DNA of 64,000 nt from JAUZOB01 sp963692465 (GTDB taxonomy: Bacteria; Bacteroidota; Bacteroidia; Bacteroidales; Prolixibacteraceae): the NCBI GenBank assembly GCA_963692465.1, contig OY829943.1:1240001-1304000 (forward strand), written 5' to 3'. This document shows, piece by piece, positions 9,277-18,481 of the stretch. The translations under genes and the position numbers were made by a program. The notes under the pieces were generated by a model. The model did not search any database, was not told the origin of the DNA, and was given only the letters and a program-made list of their open reading frames with translations. How positions within the stretch are numbered: position 1 is the first letter of the stretch; each line of letters begins with the position of its first letter.

Positions 9277-10374
9277 ATGAAAATCAGAGATATTTGTAAT
9301 GCGATTGAAGAGATAGCCCCCCTCGCCTATCAGGAATCGTACGATAACGCAGGACTCTTAATCGGGGATCCTGAGGATTCGGTTAATTCGGCTCTCATCA
9401 CACTCGATGTGACCGAGGCGGTTATTGACGAGGCGATACGATTGAATTGCGGCTTAATCATTGCTCATCATCCTTTTATCTTTCATGGATTAAAACGGCT
9501 TAACGGGAAAGATGCAACAGAACGATGCGCCATTCGTGCGATACAAAATCACATTGCGATCTACGCCTCACACACCAATATGGATAGTGTCCCCGGCGGA
9601 GTCAATGACCGGATGGCTGACAAACTGGGATTAGTTAACCGCTCGGTATTGAGTCCGGTATCGAACCAACTGGAAAAGCTGGTAACTTTTGTTCCTGTTG
9701 CCCAGGCAGAAAAAGTCCGGAAAGCGCTCTTTGATGCCGGAGCCGGAACCATTGGCAACTACGACCAGTGCAGCTATAACATTCAGGGAAAAGGAACATT
9801 CAGAGGAAACGACCAGACTCATCCGTTTGTCGGACGCCCCGGCAAACTTCATTTCGAAGAAGAGACCCGCATCGAAATAATTCTTCCTAAATTGATCCGC
9901 AATCAGGTTATCCGGGCTCTTCTGGCAAATCATCCTTATGAAGAACCAGCGTATGACCTCTACCCGCTCGACAATGTTTTTCACTCGGTGGGAATTGGAG
10001 TCGTAGGGGACCTTCCCGAAGAGGAAAATGAAACACTTTTCTTACAACGGGTTAAGTCTATCTTTAACTGTCCGGTTATTCGTCACACCCGATTATTAAA
10101 GCGTCCCATTAAAAAAGTTGCTCTTTGTGGGGGTTCAGGAAGCAGTCTTTTAACCGATGCGATTACCTCCGGAGCAGACCTCTTTATCACCGGAGACTTT
10201 AAATATCATCAATTTTTCGATGCCGGGGATTCGCTCATCATTGCAGACATTGGGCACTTCGAAAGTGAACAGTTCACTAAAGAAGTTTTTTATGAAATAG
10301 TTAGAAAAAAATTCCCTAAATTTGCCCTCCATTTATCGGATATTAATACCAATCCCATTAATTATTTGATTTAG
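9277..10374 (+). CDS. Nif3-like dinuclear metal centre protein (YqfO/GTP cyclohydrolase I type 2 family)
   Basis: A 365-residue member of the NIF3 family, of the longer YqfO type with an inserted middle domain (about 130-235, PII/CutA-like). The metal-binding signatures are visible: ESYDNAGLLIGD, IAHHPFIFHG, SHTNMDSVPGGVND near the start and GDFKYHQFFDA, ADIGHFESE near the end. Family members form hexameric rings with two metals per subunit. Annotation as GTP cyclohydrolase I type 2 is widespread but not generally proven, so function is left open. Confidence 0.93.
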   Translation: MKIRDICNAIEEIAPLAYQESYDNAGLLIGDPEDSVNSALITLDVTEAVIDEAIRLNCGLIIAHHPFIFHGLKRLNGKDATERCAIRAIQNHIAIYASHTNMDSVPGGVNDRMADKLGLVNRSVLSPVSNQLEKLVTFVPVAQAEKVRKALFDAGAGTIGNYDQCSYNIQGKGTFRGNDQTHPFVGRPGKLHFEEETRIEIILPKLIRNQVIRALLANHPYEEPAYDLYPLDNVFHSVGIGVVGDLPEEENETLFLQRVKSIFNCPVIRHTRLLKRPIKKVALCGGSGSSLLTDAITSGADLFITGDFKYHQFFDAGDSLIIADIGHFESEQFTKEVFYEIVRKKFPKFALHLSDINTNPINYLI

Positions 10375-10406
10375 GTTTTTTTGGAACAAGAAAAAAGTTT
10401 ACAAAT

Positions 10407-11186
10407 ATGACTACAGAAAACCAGAAACCGGAGCTCAAAGATCGTCCTGTTGAAGAAAAACTCAGGCTACTTTACGAACTTCAACAGGTTGCTTCTGATA
10501 TTGATAAGATCAAAACCCTCCGTGGAGAACTGCCATTGGAAGTTCAGGATCTTGAAGACGAAATTGCTGGTTTAAAGACCAGAATCTCTAACTATGAAGA
10601 TGAGATCAAAAATCTCGAGACTGCTGTCAGCAATAAAAAATCTGATATCAAAGAATCTAAGACTTCAATCGAAAAATACTCCGGGCAGCAGGATAATGTT
10701 CGCAACAACCGCGAATACGATTCACTCTCAAAAGAAGTTGAATTTCAAAAACTTGAAATTGAACTGGCAGAGAAGAAAATCAAGGAATTTGCTACTGAAC
10801 TGGCAACAAAAAAACAACTTCTGGAAGTTGCAAGTACTTCGCTCACTGAACGTGGAGAGGATCTTGTCACTAAAAAGAAGGAGTTAAATGACATCACTTC
10901 GGAGACTCAGGCAGAGGAAGACCGTTTAAAGAACAAAGCATTAAAGATTGAAGGAAGTATTGAACCACGCCTTGTTACCGCTTTTAAACGAATTCGGAAA
11001 AATGCACGCAACGGACTGGCTATTGTGACCATTCAAAGAAATGCATGTGGTGGCTGTTTCAATAAAATACCGCCCCAAAGACAACTAGATATCGCTTCAC
11101 GCAGAAAAATCATTGTTTGCGAGTATTGCGGTCGTATTCTTGTTGATGACCAAATTGAAGAGGCTAAGCCGGTCAGTAACGACTAG
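10407..11186 (+). CDS. Coiled-coil protein with C-terminal C4 zinc ribbon
   Basis: 259 residues. Residues about 20-185 form a long charged coiled coil (heptads rich in E/K/L), followed by a zinc ribbon with four cysteines, CGGCFNKIPP then CEYCGRIL (C4-type, PF02591-like). Similar proteins are proposed to bind nucleic acid or act as flagellum/stalk-unrelated scaffolds, but no role is established. It is third in the MerR-Nif3 cluster (32 bases after Nif3) and is followed by a strong terminator, so the cluster ends here. Confidence 0.88.
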   Translation: MTTENQKPELKDRPVEEKLRLLYELQQVASDIDKIKTLRGELPLEVQDLEDEIAGLKTRISNYEDEIKNLETAVSNKKSDIKESKTSIEKYSGQQDNVRNNREYDSLSKEVEFQKLEIELAEKKIKEFATELATKKQLLEVASTSLTERGEDLVTKKKELNDITSETQAEEDRLKNKALKIEGSIEPRLVTAFKRIRKNARNGLAIVTIQRNACGGCFNKIPPQRQLDIASRRKIIVCEYCGRILVDDQIEEAKPVSND

Positions 11187-11232
11187 TTCTGAGAACTTCG
11201 TTACCGGTTATTAGGATAAACGTTAATAGTTT

Positions 11233-11276
11233 AAACAAGCCGTTGTAGGGTTAACCTTACAACGGCTTGTTTTTTA
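11233..11276 (+). terminator. Rho-independent terminator of the MerR-Nif3-zinc ribbon cluster
   Basis: A long stem of AAACAAGCCGTTGTA with its complement, closed by a short palindromic loop (GGTTAACC). A run of T follows the right arm. It sits 47 bases past the zinc-ribbon stop codon. Confidence 0.9.
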
Positions 11277-11384
11277 GTTTCCATCTTTAATAACCCATTA
11301 CTGACGGACCGGTTTCAATGCCGGTATACCACCGAAGAATAAAGGTTTTGAAGGCAAAAAGACTCAGTCGCTCTGTCTATCTTA

Positions 11385-11909
11385 TTAGAATTTATTCCGG
11401 TGAATCTTTTCGTATTTCAATTTATCTAACTCATGGGGCGGCTTTACTTCTTCCGGATAGCCGATCGCAACAACAGACAAGACTCCCAGATGCTCCGGAA
11501 TTCCCAACAGTTTACGAATAACCGATTCGGCATATTCTCCATGAACATTTTTCCTTTCCCGCATCTGTACCCAACAACTACCAAGTCCGAGATCTTCAGC
11601 CTCAAGCTGAATTATCGTCGAGGCAATCGAACAGTCTTCGACCCATACGTCACTTTCGGTTGTATCTCCAAGGACAACAATCGCTAATGGAGCCCCTGCA
11701 ATTAATTTGGCCCCATGTTCTTTACTAACGGATAATTGCGTCAACAAATCAGGTTCGTCAACAGCAATAAATTCCCAGGGGGTACTACTTTTAGACGAGG
11801 GGGACAATAGTCCGGCTTTAAGCAACAAATCAACCTTCTCCGGTTCAACTTTCTTCCCGGAAAAGCGCCGTTTGCTTCTTCTTAATCTTAGCAATTCAAT
11901 CAATTCCAT
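11385..11909 (-). CDS. Nitroreductase-family flavoprotein
   Basis: 174 residues with the NADH:FMN oxidoreductase (nitroreductase) fold: the N-terminal FMN-phosphate site LLRLRRSKRRFSGKKV, the SPSSKSSTPWEFIAVD block, and the GLGSCWVQMRERKN and VAIGYPEEVKPPH segments. Substrate cannot be deduced; relatives reduce nitro compounds, quinones or flavins using NAD(P)H. It is followed on the same strand (upstream in transcription) by ispF with a 20-base gap, suggesting cotranscription. Confidence 0.9.
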   Translation of the reverse strand: MELIELLRLRRSKRRFSGKKVEPEKVDLLLKAGLLSPSSKSSTPWEFIAVDEPDLLTQLSVSKEHGAKLIAGAPLAIVVLGDTTESDVWVEDCSIASTIIQLEAEDLGLGSCWVQMRERKNVHGEYAESVIRKLLGIPEHLGVLSVVAIGYPEEVKPPHELDKLKYEKIHRNKF

Positions 11910-11929
11910 ATCAGGTTTTTATTTAATCT

Positions 11930-12412
11930 TCAATTTTTACGTTCAAGAAGCACAACTGCATAGGCTGACATGCCTGTTTCATTGCCCACAAAGCCAAGTT
12001 TTTCTGTTGTTGTTGCCTTGATAGAAATATCTTCCGACTCTATTCCCATTATCGAAGATAACGTTTCTCTCATTAATGGGATATAATCTTTCAACTTTGG
12101 TTTTTCCGCACACAAAGTCGCATCTATATTTCCAATACCATATTGCTTTACACCAATAAGGGCAACAGTTCGGGCCAAGAGTTCCTTACTATCGATTCCT
12201 TTAAACTCATCATCCGTATCGGGAAAATGGATTCCGATATCTCTCAGACCTGCGGCTCCGAGCAATGCATCACAAATAGCGTGAATAAGGACATCTCCGT
12301 CAGAATGGGCGACCGTTCCTTTATAATGTGGCACTTCTACTCCCCCCAGCCATAATGACTCTCCATCGGCAAGCTGGTGTACGTCATATCCAAAACCTAC
12401 TTTTATTCTCAT
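11930..12412 (-). CDS. ispF: 2-C-methyl-D-erythritol 2,4-cyclodiphosphate synthase
   Basis: Fifth enzyme of the MEP isoprenoid pathway; forms the cyclic diphosphate with CMP release. From the ATG at 12412 it has 160 residues, the normal length. Metal ligands lie in GYDVHQL (Asp, His) and HSDGDVLIHAICDALLGA (His); the substrate-binding FPDTDDEFKG and the C-terminal KATTTEKLGFVG are clear. A TTG one codon upstream is in frame but unlikely to be used. It lies 31 bases downstream of porV, so the three genes porV-ispF-nitroreductase may form one operon. Confidence 0.97.
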   Translation of the reverse strand: MRIKVGFGYDVHQLADGESLWLGGVEVPHYKGTVAHSDGDVLIHAICDALLGAAGLRDIGIHFPDTDDEFKGIDSKELLARTVALIGVKQYGIGNIDATLCAEKPKLKDYIPLMRETLSSIMGIESEDISIKATTTEKLGFVGNETGMSAYAVVLLERKN

Positions 12413-12443
12413 CAATTTCTTTTTTGTTTCTATCCTAATATAT

Positions 12444-13604
12444 CTAATTTTCTATTGCTTTTCTGAACTGACCCAGATCGAATGACAAGGTAAAACGCAA
12501 GGTGTTTTCGAGTGGGTTATTTTGTTGTGTTGGTACAAGATAGGCAAAATCAAGACTAAAGGCGTTTAATTTTAGTCCGGCACCCACAGTGAAATATTTT
12601 CGGTTACCATTATTCTGATTCTCATAGAAATATCCGGTTCTTAATGCAAATTGTTTATCATATAAATATTCACAACCCACACCAATGGTTATTTCCTGCA
12701 ATTCTTCTTTTAATCCGACATCGGTAAAGGAAGAAAGAGCTCCACCCAGAACGGACTTATCAGAAGAACTTCCGCCAATCACAACACCTCCCCCTTGCAG
12801 GGTATCGTTCTTTTGAGAAGGGACAAGCAACTTATTGGCATCAAGGGCAAAGGTCAACTTATTGGCAGGATCCAACTCCGTAGAATACGCAATACCTAAT
12901 CGCAAATTTGCAGGAAGAAGATAATTTACTCCCGATTCATAAGAGATCTTTGATCCCAGATTTGAAACATTCACCCCTGCAGAAATCACCTTCTTCCCCG
13001 CTGTAGAATTCAACTTCTTTTGATAATAGAATGAGATATCGGCAGCAAAGGCATTCCCCGGACGCAAAGATTGTGTTCCCCAGGATACAGTTCCAAGATC
13101 GGAACGAATATACCGGAACACGACACTTCCCGAAAAGTTATCTGAAAGCAGCCGGGTATAGCCAAAATCAATAGCAAATTCATTCGGATTCTGTATGCCC
13201 TGCGACTCCCCATTCTCATTCCTAAACGTAACTTGCCCCAATGAAAAATACCTCAAAGACCCACTTAATATTTGCTGTTTGTCCAACTTGGCATATCCAG
13301 ATAAGTACGCAAGATTCATATCATTAGCTAGTTTACGCAGCCATGGGGTATACGAAAGAGAAAAGCCTGATCCACTTTCGATAAATGCATATTTAGCTGC
13401 ATTCCAGTTTTGCGAATTAATATCAGGAGCCGTCGCCACCCCTGCATCGCCCATTGCGCCGGCTCTTGACTCCGGACTAATCGTCAGAAATGAAGCTGCA
13501 GTCGTGATTACTCCCGAACCATTAGTCGATACCTGAGCTGTAGCACCGCTCATACTAATAAAAAAACCGGCAATCAGGATTATTATTTTCGGCTGAAGTC
13601 TCAT
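12444..13604 (-). CDS. porV: Type IX secretion system outer-membrane protein PorV (LptO)
   Basis: A 386-residue outer-membrane beta-barrel of the FadL-like PorV family. Signal peptide at residues 1-23 (..SMSGATAQ). The mature N-terminus has the family signature TAASFLTISPESRAGAMGDAGVAT and the barrel ends with LRFTLSFDLG. In T9SS, PorV escorts cargo from the SprA translocon to the PorU sortase complex. In Flavobacterium johnsoniae porV, porU and gldJ are adjacent. Here gldJ is the divergent neighbour but porU is not between them. Confidence 0.92.
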   Translation of the reverse strand: MRLQPKIIILIAGFFISMSGATAQVSTNGSGVITTAASFLTISPESRAGAMGDAGVATAPDINSQNWNAAKYAFIESGSGFSLSYTPWLRKLANDMNLAYLSGYAKLDKQQILSGSLRYFSLGQVTFRNENGESQGIQNPNEFAIDFGYTRLLSDNFSGSVVFRYIRSDLGTVSWGTQSLRPGNAFAADISFYYQKKLNSTAGKKVISAGVNVSNLGSKISYESGVNYLLPANLRLGIAYSTELDPANKLTFALDANKLLVPSQKNDTLQGGGVVIGGSSSDKSVLGGALSSFTDVGLKEELQEITIGVGCEYLYDKQFALRTGYFYENQNNGNRKYFTVGAGLKLNAFSLDFAYLVPTQQNNPLENTLRFTLSFDLGQFRKAIEN

Positions 13605-14071
13605 TCAGAACAAATTTAAGTCAGTTTAATCAGAATACAAACAAATTTCCAGATATCACCTTTATTCAACAAACGAAGAATCTGCTGTTCTATTCTTTGA
13701 ATCTACGAATTCGTTTAGTCCACAAACAATCTTATCATTCAGTTATTACCCGCAAATATTTAAAGACCCGAAGAACGTATCACAAACTAGATCAATGTTT
13801 TTAGCCTCATTAAAAAGAAACTTCTGTCACATTATTTAAAAAATATTTTTGCCAATAAAGTATAGTGATAGCACGTATTCCTTCCATTGGAAAAGCGAAT
13901 AATTGAGTAATATTACTTTCCCTCATCATAAAAAATTAGGTGATTAAGTAAAAGTTGCCAATAAAATTACCACTTTTGTGATCAATCTGTGCTCTTTATT
14001 GAGGCAGATAAGATGGTTTTTAGTAGTTTTGCGGATACTGTGTATAATAGAATATTTGAAAATACGATAAA
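13605..14071. other. Divergent intergenic region, porV / gldJ
   Basis: 467 bases without a credible reading frame, AT-rich. It contains a good promoter for gldJ at its right end (13999-14031) and must also contain the porV promoter, which I could not fix. Both outward genes are T9SS/gliding components, so shared regulation from this region is plausible. Confidence 0.6.
13999..14031 (+). promoter_or_regulatory. Bacteroidota-type promoter for gldJ
   Basis: TTG at 13999-14001 and TAGTTTTG at 14024-14031 match the phylum consensus TTG / TAnnTTTG with a 22-base spacer, slightly longer than the usual 19-21. The predicted start of transcription lies about 35 bases before the gldJ ATG. Confidence 0.55.
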
Positions 14072-15520
14072 ATGAAATTACAGTCATTTTTATTGATTGC
14101 CCTTTCGATAGTCGTGCTGTCGTCATGCAGCAAAAAATCGACCAAAGACACGTCATCTTCCACAACTGGGTGGAAATACAACGACCCACAAATGGGAGGT
14201 TTTCAATCCGATGGAGAATATGATCAAGCTACCGGACCGGGGTTGGTGTTTATTCAGGGCGGAACTTTCACGATGGGAAAAGTAGAAGAAGATGTTATGC
14301 ATATCGGAGATAATCCTCCCCGACGGGTAACGGTTGCTTCTTTTTACATGGACGAAACAGAGGTGAGAAATATTGACTACCGGGAATATCTTTACTGGTT
14401 GAGAAAAGTCTACCCCAGTAATCCCGAAAAATATCAGTCGGCACTTCCTGACACATTAGTTTGGCGGGAAGAGTTAGCCTACAACGAACCATACATCAAT
14501 AACTACTTGCGGCATCCCGCTTATAGTAATTATCCGGTCGTTGGAGTCAACTGGGTTCAGGCAAACGACTATTGCAAATGGAGGACTGACCGTGTCAATG
14601 AAAAGATTCTTATTGATCGGGGAATTCTCACTCCGAATCCGGATCAAAAAGCACCGAATATATTTACAACCGAAGCATACCTTGCCGGGCAATATAACGG
14701 AACAGCAGGGAAGACCCCTCTTCATGATGCGAAAAATTCAGAACGCAGAGCACGATGGGAAGATGGATTCCTAATGCCGACTTATCGTCTGCCAACCGAA
14801 GCTGAATGGGAATATGCCGCTTATGGAATGATCAGTTCTCCTGATGGAAATCTACAGGCAAGCAGGAAAATCTATCCATGGAAAGGCTCTTCGCTTCGTT
14901 CTCCTGAACGAAAAACTCAAGGACAGATGAGGGCAAACTTTACCCGGGGCAGAGGTGACCTTATGGGTGTGGCAGGAGCATTAAACGACAATGCAGATAT
15001 TCCGGCACCAGTCGATTCCTATGAACCGAACGATTACGGATTGTATTGTATGGCAGGAAACGTTAACGAATGGGTTGCTGACGTCTATCGTCCGCTATCG
15101 AATCTTGACGTAAATGAATTCCAGCCTTTCCGCGGAAATGTATTCACCCGTTACAGGAAGGATGGACAAGGGAAATTCATCCGTGACAAATATGGCAATT
15201 TTGTTACTGACACAGTTGCTGATTATCGCAACTACAAAGACGGGTCTTATGAATCGCAGATTGTAGAGGGTGACAACTGGAATGAGCACAAAAATCTGAA
15301 AACGAAGAACATGTACATTCAAGGTAAAAAGCCCGGAGAATTCTCCTCACTGATAACCGATCATGTTCGCGTATATAAAGGAGGTTCATGGAAAGACCGT
15401 CCATACTGGCTTTCTCCCGGAACCCGCCGTTTCTTAGATGAAAATCGTTCAGCCAATGACCTTGGTTTCCGATGCGCAATGACTCGTGTTGGAAGTCCCA
15501 AAGGCTTTAAGAAAAAATAA
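14072..15520 (+). CDS. gldJ: GldJ-type gliding motility / T9SS lipoprotein
   Basis: 482-residue lipoprotein: signal peptide with lipobox LSSC (Cys19), then a formylglycine-generating-enzyme/sulfatase-modifying-factor fold (GPGLVFIQGGTFTMG, FYMDETEVRNIDYREYL, YPVVGVNWVQANDYCKWR, RLPTEAEWEYAA, CMAGNVNEWVADV, and terminal DLGFRCAMTR). The N-terminal STTGWKYNDPQMGGF block is characteristic of GldJ rather than of GldK/PorK, and no gldL, gldM or gldN follows. GldJ is needed for gliding and for stability of GldK in F. johnsoniae. It has its own promoter and a strong terminator. Alternative: another FGE-fold T9SS lipoprotein. Confidence 0.85.
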   Translation: MKLQSFLLIALSIVVLSSCSKKSTKDTSSSTTGWKYNDPQMGGFQSDGEYDQATGPGLVFIQGGTFTMGKVEEDVMHIGDNPPRRVTVASFYMDETEVRNIDYREYLYWLRKVYPSNPEKYQSALPDTLVWREELAYNEPYINNYLRHPAYSNYPVVGVNWVQANDYCKWRTDRVNEKILIDRGILTPNPDQKAPNIFTTEAYLAGQYNGTAGKTPLHDAKNSERRARWEDGFLMPTYRLPTEAEWEYAAYGMISSPDGNLQASRKIYPWKGSSLRSPERKTQGQMRANFTRGRGDLMGVAGALNDNADIPAPVDSYEPNDYGLYCMAGNVNEWVADVYRPLSNLDVNEFQPFRGNVFTRYRKDGQGKFIRDKYGNFVTDTVADYRNYKDGSYESQIVEGDNWNEHKNLKTKNMYIQGKKPGEFSSLITDHVRVYKGGSWKDRPYWLSPGTRRFLDENRSANDLGFRCAMTRVGSPKGFKKK

Positions 15521-15537
15521 TTGAATTTGTTTCAAGA

Positions 15538-15577
15538 AGAGAAGGCTGTTCCAATTAAGGACAGCCTTCTCTTTTAA
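15538..15577 (+). terminator. Terminator of gldJ
   Basis: Stem AGAGAAGGCTGT(T)CC with its complement around a 6-base loop, one bulge, followed by a short T tract, 18 bases past the gldJ stop. Confidence 0.85.
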
Positions 15578-15686
15578 TAGCCAATGAATCTTTTCATTAA
15601 GGATAAAGGCTGAAAAAAATAATTGCTTTTTACCTTTCGATTCTTACCTGTTTCTTATTTTCACGCTTCGAAAAATATTTATCGCC

Positions 15687-16982
15687 ATGCAGATCGAACA
15701 GCTTTATCAAATCTTTTTAAAGTTTCCCAAAGTCACTACCGATAGTCGCAAGGCACTGCCCGGAACCATCTTTTTTGCCTTAAAAGGAGATCGTTTTGAC
15801 GGCAACGCCTATGCTGCCAAAGCAATAGAACTTGGATGTGAATACGCCGTCATTGATAATCCTCAATACCAACTTGGGGAAAAAACCATTTTTGTTCAGG
15901 ATTCTTTAAAAACGTTACAAGACTTAGCTACCTTGCATCGAAAAACGCTTGGCCTTCCAATTCTGTCTATTACCGGGACAAACGGAAAAACAACAACAAA
16001 AGAGTTAATACATGCTGTTCTGTCAAAGAAATACCGCACACTTGCCACCCAGGGAAATCTGAATAATCATATCGGGGTTCCATTAACCTTGCTAAATATT
16101 ACTTCGGAGACAGAGATTGCAATTGTTGAGATGGGAGCAAGTCATCCGGGAGAGATCGCTCAGCTTTGCAATATCGTTCATCCGAACTACGGACTGATTA
16201 CCAATATCGGGAAAGCTCATCTGGAAGGATTCGGTTCTTTCGAAGGAGTCAAGAAAACAAAAGGAGAACTATACCGTTATTTAGAAGAAAACAACGGACA
16301 AATATTCATGAATCAGGACAATCCGATTCTTCATGAGATTTCAGGAACTCTTAAACGAACGACTTATGGGACCACTCAGGAAGCCGGATTAATGGGAGAA
16401 ATTCTTAAATCACCTGGAATGTTTCTTAATTTCAGGGCATTATACCCCAAAGGCTGGCTTTATCATCAGACCAAATTGGTAGGAACTTACAATTTTGAGA
16501 ACGCATTGGCAGCTATTGCAGTGGGACTCTATTTTAAAGTTGACCCACTCCAAATCCAGCAGGCTATCGAAGAATACAAACCTCAGAATCTACGTTCACA
16601 ACTCATAAAAAAAGAGCATAATACCATTCTACTGGATGCGTACAATGCCAATCCGACGAGTATGAAAGCTTCAATCAATAATTTCATCCGGTTAAAACCG
16701 CAAAATCCTTTACTCATCTTAGGGGATATGCTCGAACTGGGAGAGACATCCGAAGAAGAACATCAACACATTATTGATCTGACAATTTCCGGCAATTTTA
16801 AAGAGGTTCTTTTAGTCGGAGATCAATTTGGAAAAACAACAGTTCCCGAAAATTATATCAAATTTACTAACTCAGAGGACGTTGCGACCTATTTAAAAGC
16901 CCATCCTTTCAACAATAAAACGGTATTAATAAAAGGATCCAGAGGAATAAAACTGGAAGGACTAACCGAATTTATCTCTTAG
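15687..16982 (+). CDS. murF: UDP-N-acetylmuramoyl-tripeptide--D-alanyl-D-alanine ligase
   Basis: Last cytoplasmic ligase of peptidoglycan precursor synthesis, adding D-Ala-D-Ala. 431 residues with the Mur-ligase layout: N-terminal UMAG-binding domain (VTTDSRKALPGTIFFALKG), central ATPase with P-loop ITGTNGKTTTKEL and IVEMGASHPGEIAQL, ADP-ring region LDAYNANPTSM (diagnostic for MurF), and C-terminal domain LILGDMLELG. It stands 42 bases ahead of the nucleotidyltransferase gene on the same strand. Confidence 0.96.
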   Translation: MQIEQLYQIFLKFPKVTTDSRKALPGTIFFALKGDRFDGNAYAAKAIELGCEYAVIDNPQYQLGEKTIFVQDSLKTLQDLATLHRKTLGLPILSITGTNGKTTTKELIHAVLSKKYRTLATQGNLNNHIGVPLTLLNITSETEIAIVEMGASHPGEIAQLCNIVHPNYGLITNIGKAHLEGFGSFEGVKKTKGELYRYLEENNGQIFMNQDNPILHEISGTLKRTTYGTTQEAGLMGEILKSPGMFLNFRALYPKGWLYHQTKLVGTYNFENALAAIAVGLYFKVDPLQIQQAIEEYKPQNLRSQLIKKEHNTILLDAYNANPTSMKASINNFIRLKPQNPLLILGDMLELGETSEEEHQHIIDLTISGNFKEVLLVGDQFGKTTVPENYIKFTNSEDVATYLKAHPFNNKTVLIKGSRGIKLEGLTEFIS

Positions 16983-17023
16983 CGGATCAAAGAATCAGCG
17001 TTCATTAATTACGAGCCATATAA

Positions 17024-18481
17024 ATGAAAGAATTTCTTACACACCCCATATTTAAGATTATATCAGAAGTTGCAGATAGAAATACACAAGAAACCTATGT
17101 CATTGGAGGATACGTAAGAGATCTTCTTCTGCAAAGACCGTCTAACGACATCGACGTCGTTACGGTTGGCAGCGGGATTGATTTAGCAAAACAAGTTGCT
17201 CAAAAAATCGGGCCACGGGTTCAGGTGAACATTTTTAAAAATTTTGGAACAGCAATGCTCCATTACGGCAATGACGAGATAGAATTTGTCGGAGCTCGTA
17301 AGGAATCTTATTCTCACGACAGCCGCAAACCGGTTGTTGAAAACGGCACGCTGGAAGATGATCAGAATCGCCGGGACTTTACGATAAACGCATTAGCCAT
17401 CAGCCTTAACAAACAAACCTATGGGAAACTGATTGATCCTTTCGACGGAGTTGCCGACCTGAAACGAAAGATCATACGGACTCCTCTTGATCCCATCATT
17501 ACCTTCTCGGATGATCCGCTTCGGATGATGCGGGCAATTCGGTTTGCCACCCAGTTGCATTTCGAAATTATGGAGGAAACATTCGAGGCAATCTGTGCAA
17601 ATAAAGAACGGATCAAAATTATTTCCAAAGAACGAATCATCGACGAATTAAATAAGATCATTGCTTCAGCCAAGCCATCAATCGGATTTAACCTTCTTGA
17701 ACGCAGTGGTCTTTTGGCAATCATCTTCCCCGAATTGCAGCGACTCAAAGGGCGGGAAGTAATTCAGGGAATCGGTCACAAAGACAATTTTTATCATACC
17801 CTTGAAGTCCTCGATCGGATTTGTTACTCTACCGATAATTTATGGCTCCGCTGGGCAGCCTTACTTCATGACATAGCCAAACCACAGACCAAAAGATTCT
17901 CTCCTGAGACCGGATGGACTTTTCATTCTCACAATTTCATAGGAGCCAGAATGGTTCCGCCGATATTTAAGCAACTTAAACTTCCGCTCAACGAGAAGAT
18001 GAAATACGTTCAGAAGCTCATAGACCTGCACATGCGCCCGATTGTTCTTTCAGAGGAAGAAGTTACCGACTCTGCCATACGACGTCTCTTATTCGACGCC
18101 GGAGACGATATTGATGATCTGATGACGTTATGCGAAGCAGACATCACCTCGAAGAATGCAGAAAAAGTTAATCGTTATATGAACAACTTCCAGCTCGTTC
18201 GGCGTAAGTTGAAAGAGATCGAAGAAAAAGATACGATTCGCAATTTCCAGCCTCCGGTTGACGGGGACGTTATCATGAAAACATTTCATATCGGTCCGTG
18301 CCGGGAGATTGGTATTATAAAAACGACCATAAAAGATGCGATTCTGGATGGGGAGATAAGGAACGATTACCAGGAAGCCTATCAACTGATGATGAAAAAA
18401 GGGAAAGAACTCGGACTTAAGGCTGACTCTGAAGCAGGGACGAATTCTTCAACAGAACAGCTACCGGAAGGTGATCACTGA
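17024..18481 (+). CDS. CCA-adding-type tRNA nucleotidyltransferase with HD domain
   Basis: 485-residue class II polymerase-beta-type nucleotidyltransferase: GGYVRDLLLQRPSNDIDVV provides the G-S/GxxRD loop and the catalytic DxD, followed by RRDFTINALAI (template motif), the DPLRMMRAIRFATQL helical motif, then an HD domain (WAALLHDIAKPQTK). It adds or repairs the 3' CCA of tRNAs; the tRNA genes in this window do not encode CCA, so the activity is required. Alternative family members are poly(A) polymerases, less likely here. The last 65 bases overlap the convergent endonuclease-fold gene. Confidence 0.92.
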   Translation: MKEFLTHPIFKIISEVADRNTQETYVIGGYVRDLLLQRPSNDIDVVTVGSGIDLAKQVAQKIGPRVQVNIFKNFGTAMLHYGNDEIEFVGARKESYSHDSRKPVVENGTLEDDQNRRDFTINALAISLNKQTYGKLIDPFDGVADLKRKIIRTPLDPIITFSDDPLRMMRAIRFATQLHFEIMEETFEAICANKERIKIISKERIIDELNKIIASAKPSIGFNLLERSGLLAIIFPELQRLKGREVIQGIGHKDNFYHTLEVLDRICYSTDNLWLRWAALLHDIAKPQTKRFSPETGWTFHSHNFIGARMVPPIFKQLKLPLNEKMKYVQKLIDLHMRPIVLSEEEVTDSAIRRLLFDAGDDIDDLMTLCEADITSKNAEKVNRYMNNFQLVRRKLKEIEEKDTIRNFQPPVDGDVIMKTFHIGPCREIGIIKTTIKDAILDGEIRNDYQEAYQLMMKKGKELGLKADSEAGTNSSTEQLPEGDH

